In this document: piece by piece, positions 44,221 to 52,284 of the stretch | Numbering within the stretch: the first letter of the stretch is position 1 | Layout of the letters: every line of letters starts with the position of its first letter | Origin: an uncultured Tenacibaculum sp. | GTDB lineage: Bacteria > Bacteroidota > Bacteroidia > Flavobacteriales > Flavobacteriaceae | Assembly: GCA_947501615.1 (NCBI GenBank) | Contig: CANMWK010000011.1 | Location: 62,001-126,000 of the forward strand | Length of the DNA stretch: 64,000 nt | Reading direction: 5' to 3' | The notes under the pieces: model-generated | The model's input: the letters and a program-made list of their open reading frames with translations, nothing else | The model's database searches: none | Told to the model about the DNA's origin: nothing | Position numbers and translations under genes: made by a program

Positions 44221-45252
44221 ATGAATATTTGTTTTTTGATGTATCCTTGGGAGGAGATTAAACCAGATCACGATTCTACACTTGCTCTGATTCACGAGTG
44301 CGCTAAAAGAGAACATGGAGTTGCTATTTGTACACCTTCAAATTTAACAATTCGTAATAGTGTTACAAATGCATTTTGTACCATTATCAATAGAATGGAA
44401 AAAGTGCCTTCTTCACCAAAGTCATATTACAAAAAGGCCACAATAAGAGAAGAAATGCTACCTCTAGCTGGCTTTGATGCCATTTTTATGAGAGCAAATC
44501 CTCCTTTAGACCCTTTAATGTTAAACTTTTTAGATTCAGTTAAAGACGATGTTTTCATTATCAATTCTGTTCAAGGAATGCGAGAAGCAAACAATAAGTT
44601 GTATACTGCTGTTTTTGAGGATCCTGATAATGAAATTATACCAGTAACCCATGTGTCTAAAAACAAGAATTATCTAATAAAAACGATTGAAGAATCTACT
44701 GCTGATAAAATGATATTAAAACCTTTAAATGGTTATGGAGGCTCTGGTGTTATTCTGATTGAAAAATCGGCAATGGGGAATATTAATTCATTGTTAGATT
44801 TTTACATTAGTAAAAGCGATGGTTCTTCAGATTATGTAATTCTTCAAGAATACATAGAAGGTGCTGAAAAAGGAGATGTGCGAATTTTAATGCTTAATGG
44901 ACTACCAATAGGAGCAATGAAACGCATTCCTGGAGAGAAAGATCATCGATCTAATGTTACTGCTGGAGGCACTGTAGAAAAGCATCGTTTAACAGCTGCA
45001 GAAAAAATACTTTGTAAAAAGATAGGGCCAAAATTAGTGAAAGATGGTCTATATTTTGTGGGTATTGATGTGATTAATGGGAAATTAGTAGAGGTAAATG
45101 TAATGAGTCCTGGTGGAATTACTTATATCAATAAAGTGTCTAAAGTAAGGTTACAAGAGAAAGTAATAGATTTTCTAGAAAGTAAAGTACTAGAGAAAAA
45201 TGCAGCATTTAAAAGAATGACTGATTTGAAAAGAATGGTAGAAGAAGCTTAG
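44221..45252 (+). CDS. GshB-like ATP-grasp ligase
   Basis: 343 residues of the prokaryotic glutathione synthetase (GshB) layout. An N-terminal domain with FDAIFMRANPPLDP leads to the ATP-grasp domain with KPLNGYGGSGV, the adenine-side QEYIEGAEKGDVRILMLNG and the metal-binding late stretch VEVNVMSPGG. In the usual enzyme the last is E-V-N-V-T-S-P. Classical GshB joins gamma-glutamylcysteine and glycine. The genome has bshC (3863), and no gshA is seen here, so another carboxylate-amine ligation is possible. First gene of a tight five-gene operon. Confidence 0.85.
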   Translation: MNICFLMYPWEEIKPDHDSTLALIHECAKREHGVAICTPSNLTIRNSVTNAFCTIINRMEKVPSSPKSYYKKATIREEMLPLAGFDAIFMRANPPLDPLMLNFLDSVKDDVFIINSVQGMREANNKLYTAVFEDPDNEIIPVTHVSKNKNYLIKTIEESTADKMILKPLNGYGGSGVILIEKSAMGNINSLLDFYISKSDGSSDYVILQEYIEGAEKGDVRILMLNGLPIGAMKRIPGEKDHRSNVTAGGTVEKHRLTAAEKILCKKIGPKLVKDGLYFVGIDVINGKLVEVNVMSPGGITYINKVSKVRLQEKVIDFLESKVLEKNAAFKRMTDLKRMVEEA

Positions 45253-45265
45253 AAAATTAAAAGTT

Positions 45266-46105
45266 ATGCTACAACTAACAACTCCACTAGTTTCTGTAAA
45301 CTGGTTAAAAGAAAATCAATTTTCTGAGGATCTTATTATTTTCAATGCTACGATTTCAAAAGTTACTGCTGATAAAGGCAATGAAATCAATAAAAAGCAA
45401 ATACCTAATGCTGTTTTTTTTGATCTTAAAGGTGTTTTTTTAGATAAAGAAGGAGCATACCCGAATACTTTTCCAAAGGAAAAATATTTCGAAACACAAG
45501 TGCAAAATCTTGGTGTACATCAAAATAGTTGTATTGTTGTTTATGATGAGTTGGGAATTTATGCTTCAGCAAGAGTTTGGTGGTTGTTCAAAACGTACGG
45601 GTTTCACAATATTGCTGTTTTAGATGGAGGATTCCCAGCATGGGAGCAAGAACAATTACTTGTAGAAGATAAAAAGGAAGGCATACGTTCAAAAGGTGAT
45701 TTTAAAGCCAATTTAAATCCAGAAAAAGTATTTTTTACTAAACAAGTACTATCAAGAATAAATGATCAAAACTATTGTATAGTAGATGCAAGATCACGAG
45801 ATCGCTTTTATGCCAAGGTAAAAGAACCAAGAGAAGGAGTTAGAGGTGGACATATACCTAATTCGTTTAGTTTACCGTATACTGAACTCCAACATAATGG
45901 CAAAATGAAATCGAAGAAAGCACTACTAGAAATTTTTAATTCAATAAATTCATCGGACAAAACGTATATTTTTTCTTGCGGTACAGGAATTACAGCATGC
46001 ATTTTAGCATTAGGATTAGAAATTACAGGACAGTCTAACTTTGTTGTATATGATGGTTCTTGGACAGCATGGGGAAGTATAGTTGATTTACCAATAGAAA
46101 AATAA
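45266..46105 (+). CDS. Tandem rhodanese sulfurtransferase (SseA-like)
   Basis: 279 residues: two rhodanese domains, the second with the active-site cysteine C238 in FSCGTGITAC, the loop of the 3-mercaptopyruvate sulfurtransferase type (C-G-[ST]-G-x-T-A). The first domain is the inactive one (VYDELGIYASARVWWLFKTYG, LDGGFPAW). The reaction moves a sulfane sulfur from mercaptopyruvate or thiosulfate to an acceptor. It lies 13 bases after the ATP-grasp gene, and its product has a clear place in thiol metabolism. No signal peptide. Confidence 0.9.
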   Translation: MLQLTTPLVSVNWLKENQFSEDLIIFNATISKVTADKGNEINKKQIPNAVFFDLKGVFLDKEGAYPNTFPKEKYFETQVQNLGVHQNSCIVVYDELGIYASARVWWLFKTYGFHNIAVLDGGFPAWEQEQLLVEDKKEGIRSKGDFKANLNPEKVFFTKQVLSRINDQNYCIVDARSRDRFYAKVKEPREGVRGGHIPNSFSLPYTELQHNGKMKSKKALLEIFNSINSSDKTYIFSCGTGITACILALGLEITGQSNFVVYDGSWTAWGSIVDLPIEK

Positions 46106-46107
46106 AT

Positions 46108-46437
46108 ATGAGTATTACAGATTGGACAAAAACTGAGTTTGAAGCATATGTGTTACTATATGCTGCTCAGTGTAATATGTTAGAAACTGAAGAAGAAAGA
46201 AACTATATTCTTTCTAAAGTGAATGAACAGACATTTAATAAAGTGCACACGCAAATTGTTTTTGATAAAGAAGAAGATATTATTGAAAATATTAAAGAGT
46301 ATTTGTTGATTCATAACTATGCTTCAGAGGAAAAAAGAGCATTGATAAATGATATTAAAGAGGTGTTCTTTGCAGATGGCACAGTAGATCAAATGGAAAA
46401 AGAAATCTTTAAAACGCTACAAAAGATTTTAAAGTAA
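46108..46437 (+). CDS. TerB-like protein
   Basis: 109 residues, all helical. The closing segment ALINDIKEVFFADGTVDQMEKEIFKTLQKIL has the TerB/DnaJ-N pattern F-x-A-D-G-x-x-x-x-x-E. TerB-like proteins are linked to membrane stress and metal binding, mostly without known activity. It begins 2 bases after the sulfurtransferase stop and ends 1 base before the next gene, so it is clearly an operon member; why a TerB-like protein is here is unknown. Confidence 0.75.
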   Translation: MSITDWTKTEFEAYVLLYAAQCNMLETEEERNYILSKVNEQTFNKVHTQIVFDKEEDIIENIKEYLLIHNYASEEKRALINDIKEVFFADGTVDQMEKEIFKTLQKILK

Positions 46438-46438
46438 T

Positions 46439-47269
46439 ATGGAGAAACTTTCTGTTGAAGAAATTATTCGTAAAATACATGCTGAAGAAGTTTTTGAAGC
46501 TGTTTCTGAAGCGTATTCTTTTACGTTAAAAATTACGGATTATGTACCTTATGTTTGCGCAGCGGTTCATGATGGACATCAGTTCAGAAAAGAACTTTGG
46601 GATAATTGTTTACATTCTGAATATGATCGTTGGTATGAAGAAGATCCATGTACAAAAGATATGATTGCATTTCATCCTATAGTAATTTCTGGTTTAGATT
46701 CTCGTTTTGAATACGATTTAAATAGAGCGCCTGAAGATGCTATTTATGAAGATGCATGGGGTAAACAATTATGGAAAACCCCATTAGAAGAACAAATGAG
46801 AGCTAAAAGCTTGCAAAAACATACTGATTTCTATAAAGTTGTTCGTACATTAATTCAGAAGTTAGAAGAGAAATTTGAAACTTGTATAGTGTATGATATG
46901 CATAGTTATAATTGGCAACGCTGGGAAAGAGAAGTGCCGGTGTGGAATATAGGTACTACTAACATAGATCAAACAAGGTTTTCTGAAAGCATTGAAAGTT
47001 GGAGAGCTATTTTAGAAAAAACACCTTTACCTAACGGATTGCAATCTACAGCTAAGATTAATGATACATTTCAAGGAAATGGATATTTTTTGAAATTTAT
47101 CACACAGAATTTTAAAAATACGCTTGTATTAGCTACTGAAATTGCAAAAATATATGGTGATGAATTAAAGCAAATCATATATCCAGAAGTAGTTTTTGCG
47201 GTAAAGAATTATTTTGAAGTAATGTTAAAAGAACATGCATTAAGTTTTTATGCTAAACATAAATCTTAA
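46439..47269 (+). CDS. N-formylglutamate amidohydrolase-like enzyme
   Basis: 276 residues. The family's metal-site motifs are visible: A-A-V-H-D-G-H near 41-47, D-S-R-F-E-Y-D-L-N-R, and Y-D-M-H-S-Y-N. The reference enzyme removes formate from N-formylglutamate in histidine degradation, but no hut gene is here, so the family name may mislead. It could cleave another N-acyl amino acid or amide bond made by the upstream ATP-grasp ligase. Tightly spaced between the TerB-like gene and the QEGLA peptidase gene. Confidence 0.8.
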   Translation: MEKLSVEEIIRKIHAEEVFEAVSEAYSFTLKITDYVPYVCAAVHDGHQFRKELWDNCLHSEYDRWYEEDPCTKDMIAFHPIVISGLDSRFEYDLNRAPEDAIYEDAWGKQLWKTPLEEQMRAKSLQKHTDFYKVVRTLIQKLEEKFETCIVYDMHSYNWQRWEREVPVWNIGTTNIDQTRFSESIESWRAILEKTPLPNGLQSTAKINDTFQGNGYFLKFITQNFKNTLVLATEIAKIYGDELKQIIYPEVVFAVKNYFEVMLKEHALSFYAKHKS

Positions 47270-47274
47270 CTTTG
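47267..47274 (+). promoter_or_regulatory. Candidate internal -7 box ahead of the QEGLA gene
   Basis: TAACTTTG overlaps the stop codon of the previous gene and ends 18 bases before the ATG at 47293. It could give extra expression of the last gene. No -33 TTG. Confidence 0.3.
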
Positions 47275-47292
47275 CAGTATTGAGTTTTCAAA

Positions 47293-48453
47293 ATGACGAA
47301 TTATACTTCTTTAAAGGCAAAAAAAATATTAGCTATAGACAAGCAAATAGATACACTTGTTAGGAAAATAGAGCTTTTGCGATATGTTAATCCAGAAAAT
47401 ATAGAGGAAGAGAAACAAAAATTCTTTGCCTCTAAATATTTAACAGACCCTAATTTTAAATATCCGAAAAGAGATTTTGATAAATTTAAATTGCATCGTG
47501 AATTTTTTACATTGGATTTAGAAGCTATAGAAGATGACACAATTAGAGATTTATATGAAGATATAATTTATTTTTATTCAGGATTAATTCAATGTATAGA
47601 GACAATAGGAGAAGGGAAAAAGTTTTATTATAATAGTTTACGTTCTTTTGGATCGCCTACAGAAGCTGATGTAGAAAATGCAAAGTTTATCTTACATTTT
47701 GAAGATGATAGTGAGACGAATCCGATTTTTAAACCAAAATATGCTCCAAAAGAAGCTGAAGATATTTTTAGAGCGTACGGAGAAAAATATAGTTTTGATT
47801 ATAATATTAAACATTCATCTAAGATGAGTGCCATAGCCATGGTTTTAAATAGTACAAAAACATTGGTAATTAATAGTAATCATACGTACTCTGATAATGA
47901 AATGGCGATTTTAACAAATCATGAGATAGGAGTACATATGGTAACTACAATGAATGGGGTAGCACACGCTCTTAACATATTTTCACATGGTTTTCCTAAT
48001 AATGAAGAAACTCAAGAGGGTTTAGCTGTTTTTAGTGAGTATATGTCTGGCAATTTAACGTTAAAAAGATTAAAAGAATTAGCGTATCGTGTTTTAGCGG
48101 TTAATGGCTTAGCAAAAGGATATTCATTTTCAAAAACATTTAGATCATTACATAATACGTATGATTTAAATAGAGAAGCTGCCTTTTATATCACTTTAAG
48201 GGCATACAGAGGTGGAGGTTTTACGAAAGATTACTTATACCTAACAGGACTAAAAAAGATTTACAATTATTATAAGTCTGGAAAAGATTTAAGTATATTA
48301 TTGACAGGGAAAGTTACATTAGAATATGCCGATAAAATAGAGTATTTGATCAGTAACGGATATGCAGTTTCTTCAAAATTTATTACAGATTCTTTTGCTG
48401 AAAATGCGAATAAGAATAAAACAATTGATTTTATTTTAGAAAACCTTAAATAA
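47293..48453 (+). CDS. QEGLA-motif (DUF1704/MATCAP-like) metallopeptidase
   Basis: 386 residues. Two diagnostic motifs: H210-E211-I-G-V-H215, an H-E-x3-H zinc site, and Q241-E-G-L-A245, which gives the family its name (flavohemoglobin expression-modulating QEGLA protein, DUF1704). The eukaryotic relatives MATCAP1/2 are carboxypeptidases that remove the C-terminal tyrosine of tubulin and share the HExxxH arrangement. A bacterial substrate is not known to me. No signal peptide, so it acts in the cytoplasm. Last gene of the operon starting at 44221; the convergent SUKH-domain gene ends one base further. Confidence 0.88.
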   Translation: MTNYTSLKAKKILAIDKQIDTLVRKIELLRYVNPENIEEEKQKFFASKYLTDPNFKYPKRDFDKFKLHREFFTLDLEAIEDDTIRDLYEDIIYFYSGLIQCIETIGEGKKFYYNSLRSFGSPTEADVENAKFILHFEDDSETNPIFKPKYAPKEAEDIFRAYGEKYSFDYNIKHSSKMSAIAMVLNSTKTLVINSNHTYSDNEMAILTNHEIGVHMVTTMNGVAHALNIFSHGFPNNEETQEGLAVFSEYMSGNLTLKRLKELAYRVLAVNGLAKGYSFSKTFRSLHNTYDLNREAAFYITLRAYRGGGFTKDYLYLTGLKKIYNYYKSGKDLSILLTGKVTLEYADKIEYLISNGYAVSSKFITDSFAENANKNKTIDFILENLK

Positions 48454-49146
48454 TTATTCTGAAACTAAACTGTTTTTTGGATCTATATTTTTTATAACTT
48501 CTTTTTTACTTTCTAATGCTACATTAAGCCATTTTGAAAAGTTATTAATTTTATAGTAAAGTGTTTGATCTGAATTATTGAAATACACTAATGGCCACTC
48601 ACCATTATTTTTTGTTTCATTAGTCATCCAACACCATATCCCTTTATTGGTATCTTCCTTAGTCAAACACAACAATGAATTAGCATTAAATTCATCCCCA
48701 AATTCATCGACAACTTTTTTATTACTATTCTTTATATGATGAGATAAAAAATATGGCTTATTAATATCTACAATAGTATTGTTATAAATAGCCCCTCCAT
48801 TTCCAAAATATTCTAAAAAAGTCACGTAAGATTTAGGAAAGATTAGATTTAAACGTTCTTCAATTGATTGAATATCAACTTGAGATAACTTTTTTCCAAC
48901 TTGTTGATGATTTTCATAATCATCTAGCAATGTTATGATTTGTTCCATAACATTATCTTTTACTTGTGTATCTAATTTTATAGCATCAATTTTATCTTTA
49001 GCTCTTTTTACCATTTGTAATTTTTCAGCTACACTTTTTTTAGTAGCGTGAGATTCAGATTTGTCTGAAATATATAATGATAACCCCCAAAAGAATACTA
49101 TAAAAGCAAGCGTAACAAAAAACGCTCTTAATGACGTTGCTTTCAT
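48454..49146 (-). CDS. Membrane-anchored SMI1/KNR4 (SUKH) domain protein
   Basis: 230 residues. A single N-terminal helix (about 9-26) is followed by a helical linker, then a SUKH domain from about residue 88. The family start is seen in IEERLNLIFPKSYVTFLEYFGNGGAI, and the late part has NGEWPLVYFNNSDQTLYYKI. SUKH proteins are commonly immunity proteins against toxins; a membrane-anchored form is less usual. No toxin gene is adjacent. The stop codon is next to that of the QEGLA peptidase gene on the other strand, and the gene overlaps the HAD gene start by one base. Confidence 0.75.
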   Translation of the reverse strand: MKATSLRAFFVTLAFIVFFWGLSLYISDKSESHATKKSVAEKLQMVKRAKDKIDAIKLDTQVKDNVMEQIITLLDDYENHQQVGKKLSQVDIQSIEERLNLIFPKSYVTFLEYFGNGGAIYNNTIVDINKPYFLSHHIKNSNKKVVDEFGDEFNANSLLCLTKEDTNKGIWCWMTNETKNNGEWPLVYFNNSDQTLYYKINNFSKWLNVALESKKEVIKNIDPKNSLVSE

Positions 49147-49796
49147 TAAAATAATTCAATTAATTTTTTGTAATTGTTAATAATCATATCGGCGTTTTTT
49201 AGTGTTTGATTGGTTGCTTTAGGATTATCATAACCAATTACAAAAACACCAGCATCGTTTGCTGCTTTAATTCCGTTATCAGAATCTTCAATTACAATAC
49301 ATTGCCCCTTTTTATGTCCGCCCAAATGTACGGCTTTTTCAAATATTTCTGGGTGTGGTTTAGAAGCTTTTAAATCGGCACCACTAATTTTAGCTGTAAA
49401 GTATTGTTGCAAATCAAATCGATCAAAGACTCTATTAATATTAACCATTGCAGAAGAAGAAGCTAAAACTAATGTATAACCTTTACGATAAAAGTATTGA
49501 ATAAGCTCTTTTACACCGTCAATTAATGTTAAATTAGGGTCGGTTTCAAAAAAATCTACGTATCGTTTTCTTTTATTTAACACAAGAAGTTCAGGATCTT
49601 CATTTAAATTATAATGTTCAATTAATTTTTGAAATGTATTTAGAGTAGATGAGCCTGTAAAAGAGGTGTATAATTCCTCACTTACATCAAGTCCTAAAGA
49701 TTCAAATACTTGGTAATATGCTTTTTTGTGTAACTCTTCCGAATCTATAATTACACCATCCATATCAAAAATTACACATTTTAAATCTTGTACCAT
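49146..49796 (-). CDS. HAD-superfamily phosphatase (beta-phosphoglucomutase-like)
   Basis: 216 residues. HAD motif I is F-D11-M-D13-G-V, motif II is L-A-S-S-S-A, a lysine follows (SGADLKASKPHP), and motif IV is IEDSDNGIKAA. The alpha-helical cap after motif I and the EELHKKAY signature place it near beta-phosphoglucomutase/phosphatase (PgmB/GS1) enzymes. The substrate is a small phosphorylated sugar or similar molecule. Its stop overlaps the start of the SUKH gene by one base. Confidence 0.9.
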   Translation of the reverse strand: MVQDLKCVIFDMDGVIIDSEELHKKAYYQVFESLGLDVSEELYTSFTGSSTLNTFQKLIEHYNLNEDPELLVLNKRKRYVDFFETDPNLTLIDGVKELIQYFYRKGYTLVLASSSAMVNINRVFDRFDLQQYFTAKISGADLKASKPHPEIFEKAVHLGGHKKGQCIVIEDSDNGIKAANDAGVFVIGYDNPKATNQTLKNADMIINNYKKLIELF

Positions 49797-49797
49797 T

Positions 49798-50214
49798 TTA
49801 ACTTAAGAATTTAGATGTTAACTCTGGAGTAGGTATCATACATTGGTCTTGTTTACCAAACCATCGATAACGATTTTTAGCTATAAAATCGTAGACAAGA
49901 TTACGTAAAGCTTTTGGAAATAACCAAAAAAACTGAGTTAATTTCCAGACTCCGCCAAAATGATTGATAATTTTTAATGCCGCTGAAGATTTTATATAAG
50001 ACTTATTTTTTGGTTGAAATAAAACAATAGAATCTATTTTTGAAGGATCAATTTTTAAGTGAGCTAAAATTTTTTCACCCATCTCAGATTGTAAAGAAGT
50101 AAATAAAAAATGATTTTTCTTATCAAGTTTAATTATCTTTAAGACAGTTTGATTGCATAAATTACAAACACCATCAAAAAGTATTATTTGTTTATTTTCA
50201 GGAAAATTAACCAT
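49798..50214 (-). CDS. DCC-family thiol-disulfide protein (DUF393)
   Basis: 138 residues from the ATG at 50214. The D-G-V-C17-N-L-C20 motif near the N-terminus names the family (D-x-x-C-x-x-C). Members have a thioredoxin-like fold and probable redox function. I preferred this ATG over an in-frame upstream TTG at 50265. It lies one base upstream of the HAD gene. Confidence 0.85.
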   Translation of the reverse strand: MVNFPENKQIILFDGVCNLCNQTVLKIIKLDKKNHFLFTSLQSEMGEKILAHLKIDPSKIDSIVLFQPKNKSYIKSSAALKIINHFGGVWKLTQFFWLFPKALRNLVYDFIAKNRYRWFGKQDQCMIPTPELTSKFLS

Positions 50215-50237
50215 GAATCCTATGCTGAATTTTTTTT

Positions 50238-50265
50238 CAAAATTACAATAAACTTTTTGTAACAA
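50238..50265 (-). promoter_or_regulatory. Candidate promoter of the DCC-family gene
   Basis: On the minus strand TTG (50265-50263), a 17-base gap, then TAATTTTG (50245-50238), ending 23 bases before the ATG at 50214. The gap is short for a Bacteroidota promoter but the -7 box is good. Confidence 0.4.
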
Positions 50266-50349
50266 AAATTAATAGTAGGCGTCTAGTGATTGTAAGTGTA
50301 CATTATTAATATGTAATGTCTGCTTTTTAAGTAAAAATTAACTAACCAT

Positions 50350-51051
50350 ATGATTCGAATAGAACAACTACACAAATCTTATCCGATAGGGAAAGAATCT
50401 CTCCATGTATTAAAGGGACTTGATTTACACATTAAAGAAGGCGAGTTTGTTTCAATTATGGGATCTTCTGGTTCTGGAAAATCAACATTACTAAACATAG
50501 TTGGTTTACTTGATAATCATGATGAAGGCAAGTACTATTTGAACGGACAATTAATTCAAAATTTGAATGAAAAAAAAGCGGCAATTTTAAGAAATAAATT
50601 TCTAGGATTTGTTTTTCAGTCATTTAATTTGATTTCTTACAAAACCGCTGTAGAGAACGTAGCATTACCATTGTATTATAAAGGGATGGGTAGAAAAGAA
50701 CGTTTAAAAATTGCACAAGAGTATTTAGAAAAAGTAGAATTAGGTCCTTGGGCGAATCATTTGCCAAATGAATTGTCTGGAGGTCAAAAACAAAGAGTTG
50801 CAATTGCTAGGGCATTAGTGACTAAACCTAAAGTAATTTTAGCTGATGAGCCTACAGGAGCATTAGATTCAAAGACGACAGATTCTGTAATGGACTTGTT
50901 AAAAGGAATTAATGACGAAGGAATGACAGTTTTTGTAATTACTCACGAAGAAGATGTAGCAGAACAAACCAATAGAATTGTTCGATTAAAAGATGGAGTA
51001 ATTATTAGCGATGAATATACTAATAAACAAGAAATGAAAAACGTAAATTAG
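50350..51051 (+). CDS. MacB/LolD-type ABC transporter ATPase
   Basis: 233 residues. Walker A is G-S-S-G-S-G-K-S-T at 38-46, the signature L-S-G-G-Q is at 142-146, Walker B is VILADEPTGALD, and the H-loop lies in VITHEE. The sequence is of the MacB/LolD/FtsE class that pairs with FtsX-like permeases rather than with classical six-helix domains. It is the first gene of a four-gene efflux operon with two permeases and a membrane-fusion protein. The spacing to the next gene is one base. Confidence 0.95.
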   Translation: MIRIEQLHKSYPIGKESLHVLKGLDLHIKEGEFVSIMGSSGSGKSTLLNIVGLLDNHDEGKYYLNGQLIQNLNEKKAAILRNKFLGFVFQSFNLISYKTAVENVALPLYYKGMGRKERLKIAQEYLEKVELGPWANHLPNELSGGQKQRVAIARALVTKPKVILADEPTGALDSKTTDSVMDLLKGINDEGMTVFVITHEEDVAEQTNRIVRLKDGVIISDEYTNKQEMKNVN

Positions 51052-51052
51052 T

Positions 51053-52282
51053 ATGTTCGATATAGATTCTTGGAGAGAGATATTTCAAAGTATCAACAAA
51101 AATAAATTGAGAACCATACTTTCAGGGTTTACTGTTTCTTTCGCAATTTTATTGTTCACATTATTATTTGGAGTGGTTAATGGTCTACAAAACTTTTTTA
51201 CAGAAGCTTTTGTAGATGACGCTAGTAATTTTATGGTAGTTATACCAAGAAATACTTCAAAGCCTTACAAAGGTTTACAAACAGGTAGAAGAATTCAATT
51301 AACTAATAAAGAGATAAAATACATTATAGATAATCATTATGATGATATTCAGTATATATCTGCTAGAAAAAATTTAAGATTAAATGTTTCTTATAAAGGA
51401 GAACAAGATTTTTATGATATAAGAGCTGTTCATCCTGATCATAGGTATATCGAAAAAACAATTATAGACCAGGGAAGATTTATAAGTCAGTTTGATATTA
51501 AGAAAAAATCTAAAGTTGTTGTATTAGGTAGGCTAATTAAGAAAGATTTATTTGGAGAAAGACCAGCTTTAGATAGGTATGTAAATGTTAATGGAATTTC
51601 GTACAGAGTTGTAGGTGTTTTTTCTGATGAAGGAGGAGATAGAGAAGAGAGAAGGATTTATATGCCTATCAGTACAGTACAAGGTATTTATGGAAACAAC
51701 GATTATGTAGATAATATTATTATTGGATATAATCCTCGATTAACAATTCCTAAGGCAATTAAATTTGGAAATGACTTAGAAAAAGAACTCAGAAAGGAAT
51801 TAGATATTCATCCCAAAGACCAAAGTGCCTTATTCATTAGAAATAGAGCAGAAGAAAATAAAGGTTTAGGTCAATTAACTTCAGCACTATTCTGGATTGT
51901 AATTTTAGTTGGTTCAGGAACCTTAGTTGCAGGAGTCATCGGTATTAGTAATATTATGATTTTCTCTATCAAAGAAAGAACAAAAGAATTAGGAATTCGA
52001 AAGGCTTTAGGAGCCAAACCTTCATCAATAATACAAATGGTTGTAAAAGAGTCTCTTTTAGTCACAAGTATTTCTGGGTATCTAGGATTACTATTAGGAA
52101 CGTTTATTTTAGATCAAATCGGAGATGGTTTAGAAAAGTATTTTATATACAATCCTAGTGTAAGTTCGAGTTTAGTCGTTGGAGCGACTATAACTTTAAT
52201 TTTAGCTGGGTTGATTGCTGGTTATTTACCTGCAAAAAAAGCGGCACAAATTAAACCTATTGTAGCATTAAGAGCAGATTAA
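51053..52282 (+). CDS. MacB-type ABC transporter permease (first)
   Basis: 409 residues with the MacB/FtsX layout: an N-terminal helix (about 20-45), a periplasmic MacB-type core domain, and three helices at the C-terminus (about 280-305, 330-355, 375-400). The conserved cytoplasmic I-K-E-R-T-K-E-L-G-I-R-K-A-L-G-A is present, a coupling helix segment typical of the family. It is coupled to the ATPase gene before it and followed two bases later by a paralogue. Confidence 0.93.
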   Translation: MFDIDSWREIFQSINKNKLRTILSGFTVSFAILLFTLLFGVVNGLQNFFTEAFVDDASNFMVVIPRNTSKPYKGLQTGRRIQLTNKEIKYIIDNHYDDIQYISARKNLRLNVSYKGEQDFYDIRAVHPDHRYIEKTIIDQGRFISQFDIKKKSKVVVLGRLIKKDLFGERPALDRYVNVNGISYRVVGVFSDEGGDREERRIYMPISTVQGIYGNNDYVDNIIIGYNPRLTIPKAIKFGNDLEKELRKELDIHPKDQSALFIRNRAEENKGLGQLTSALFWIVILVGSGTLVAGVIGISNIMIFSIKERTKELGIRKALGAKPSSIIQMVVKESLLVTSISGYLGLLLGTFILDQIGDGLEKYFIYNPSVSSSLVVGATITLILAGLIAGYLPAKKAAQIKPIVALRAD

Positions 52283-52284
52283 TT

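Noticed and set aside
44221..48453. Glutathione operon as a simple explanation
   Set aside because: No gshA in the window, bshC present at 3863, and a MATCAP-like peptidase in the operon do not fit glutathione synthesis alone; kept as an alternative to be tested, not assumed.
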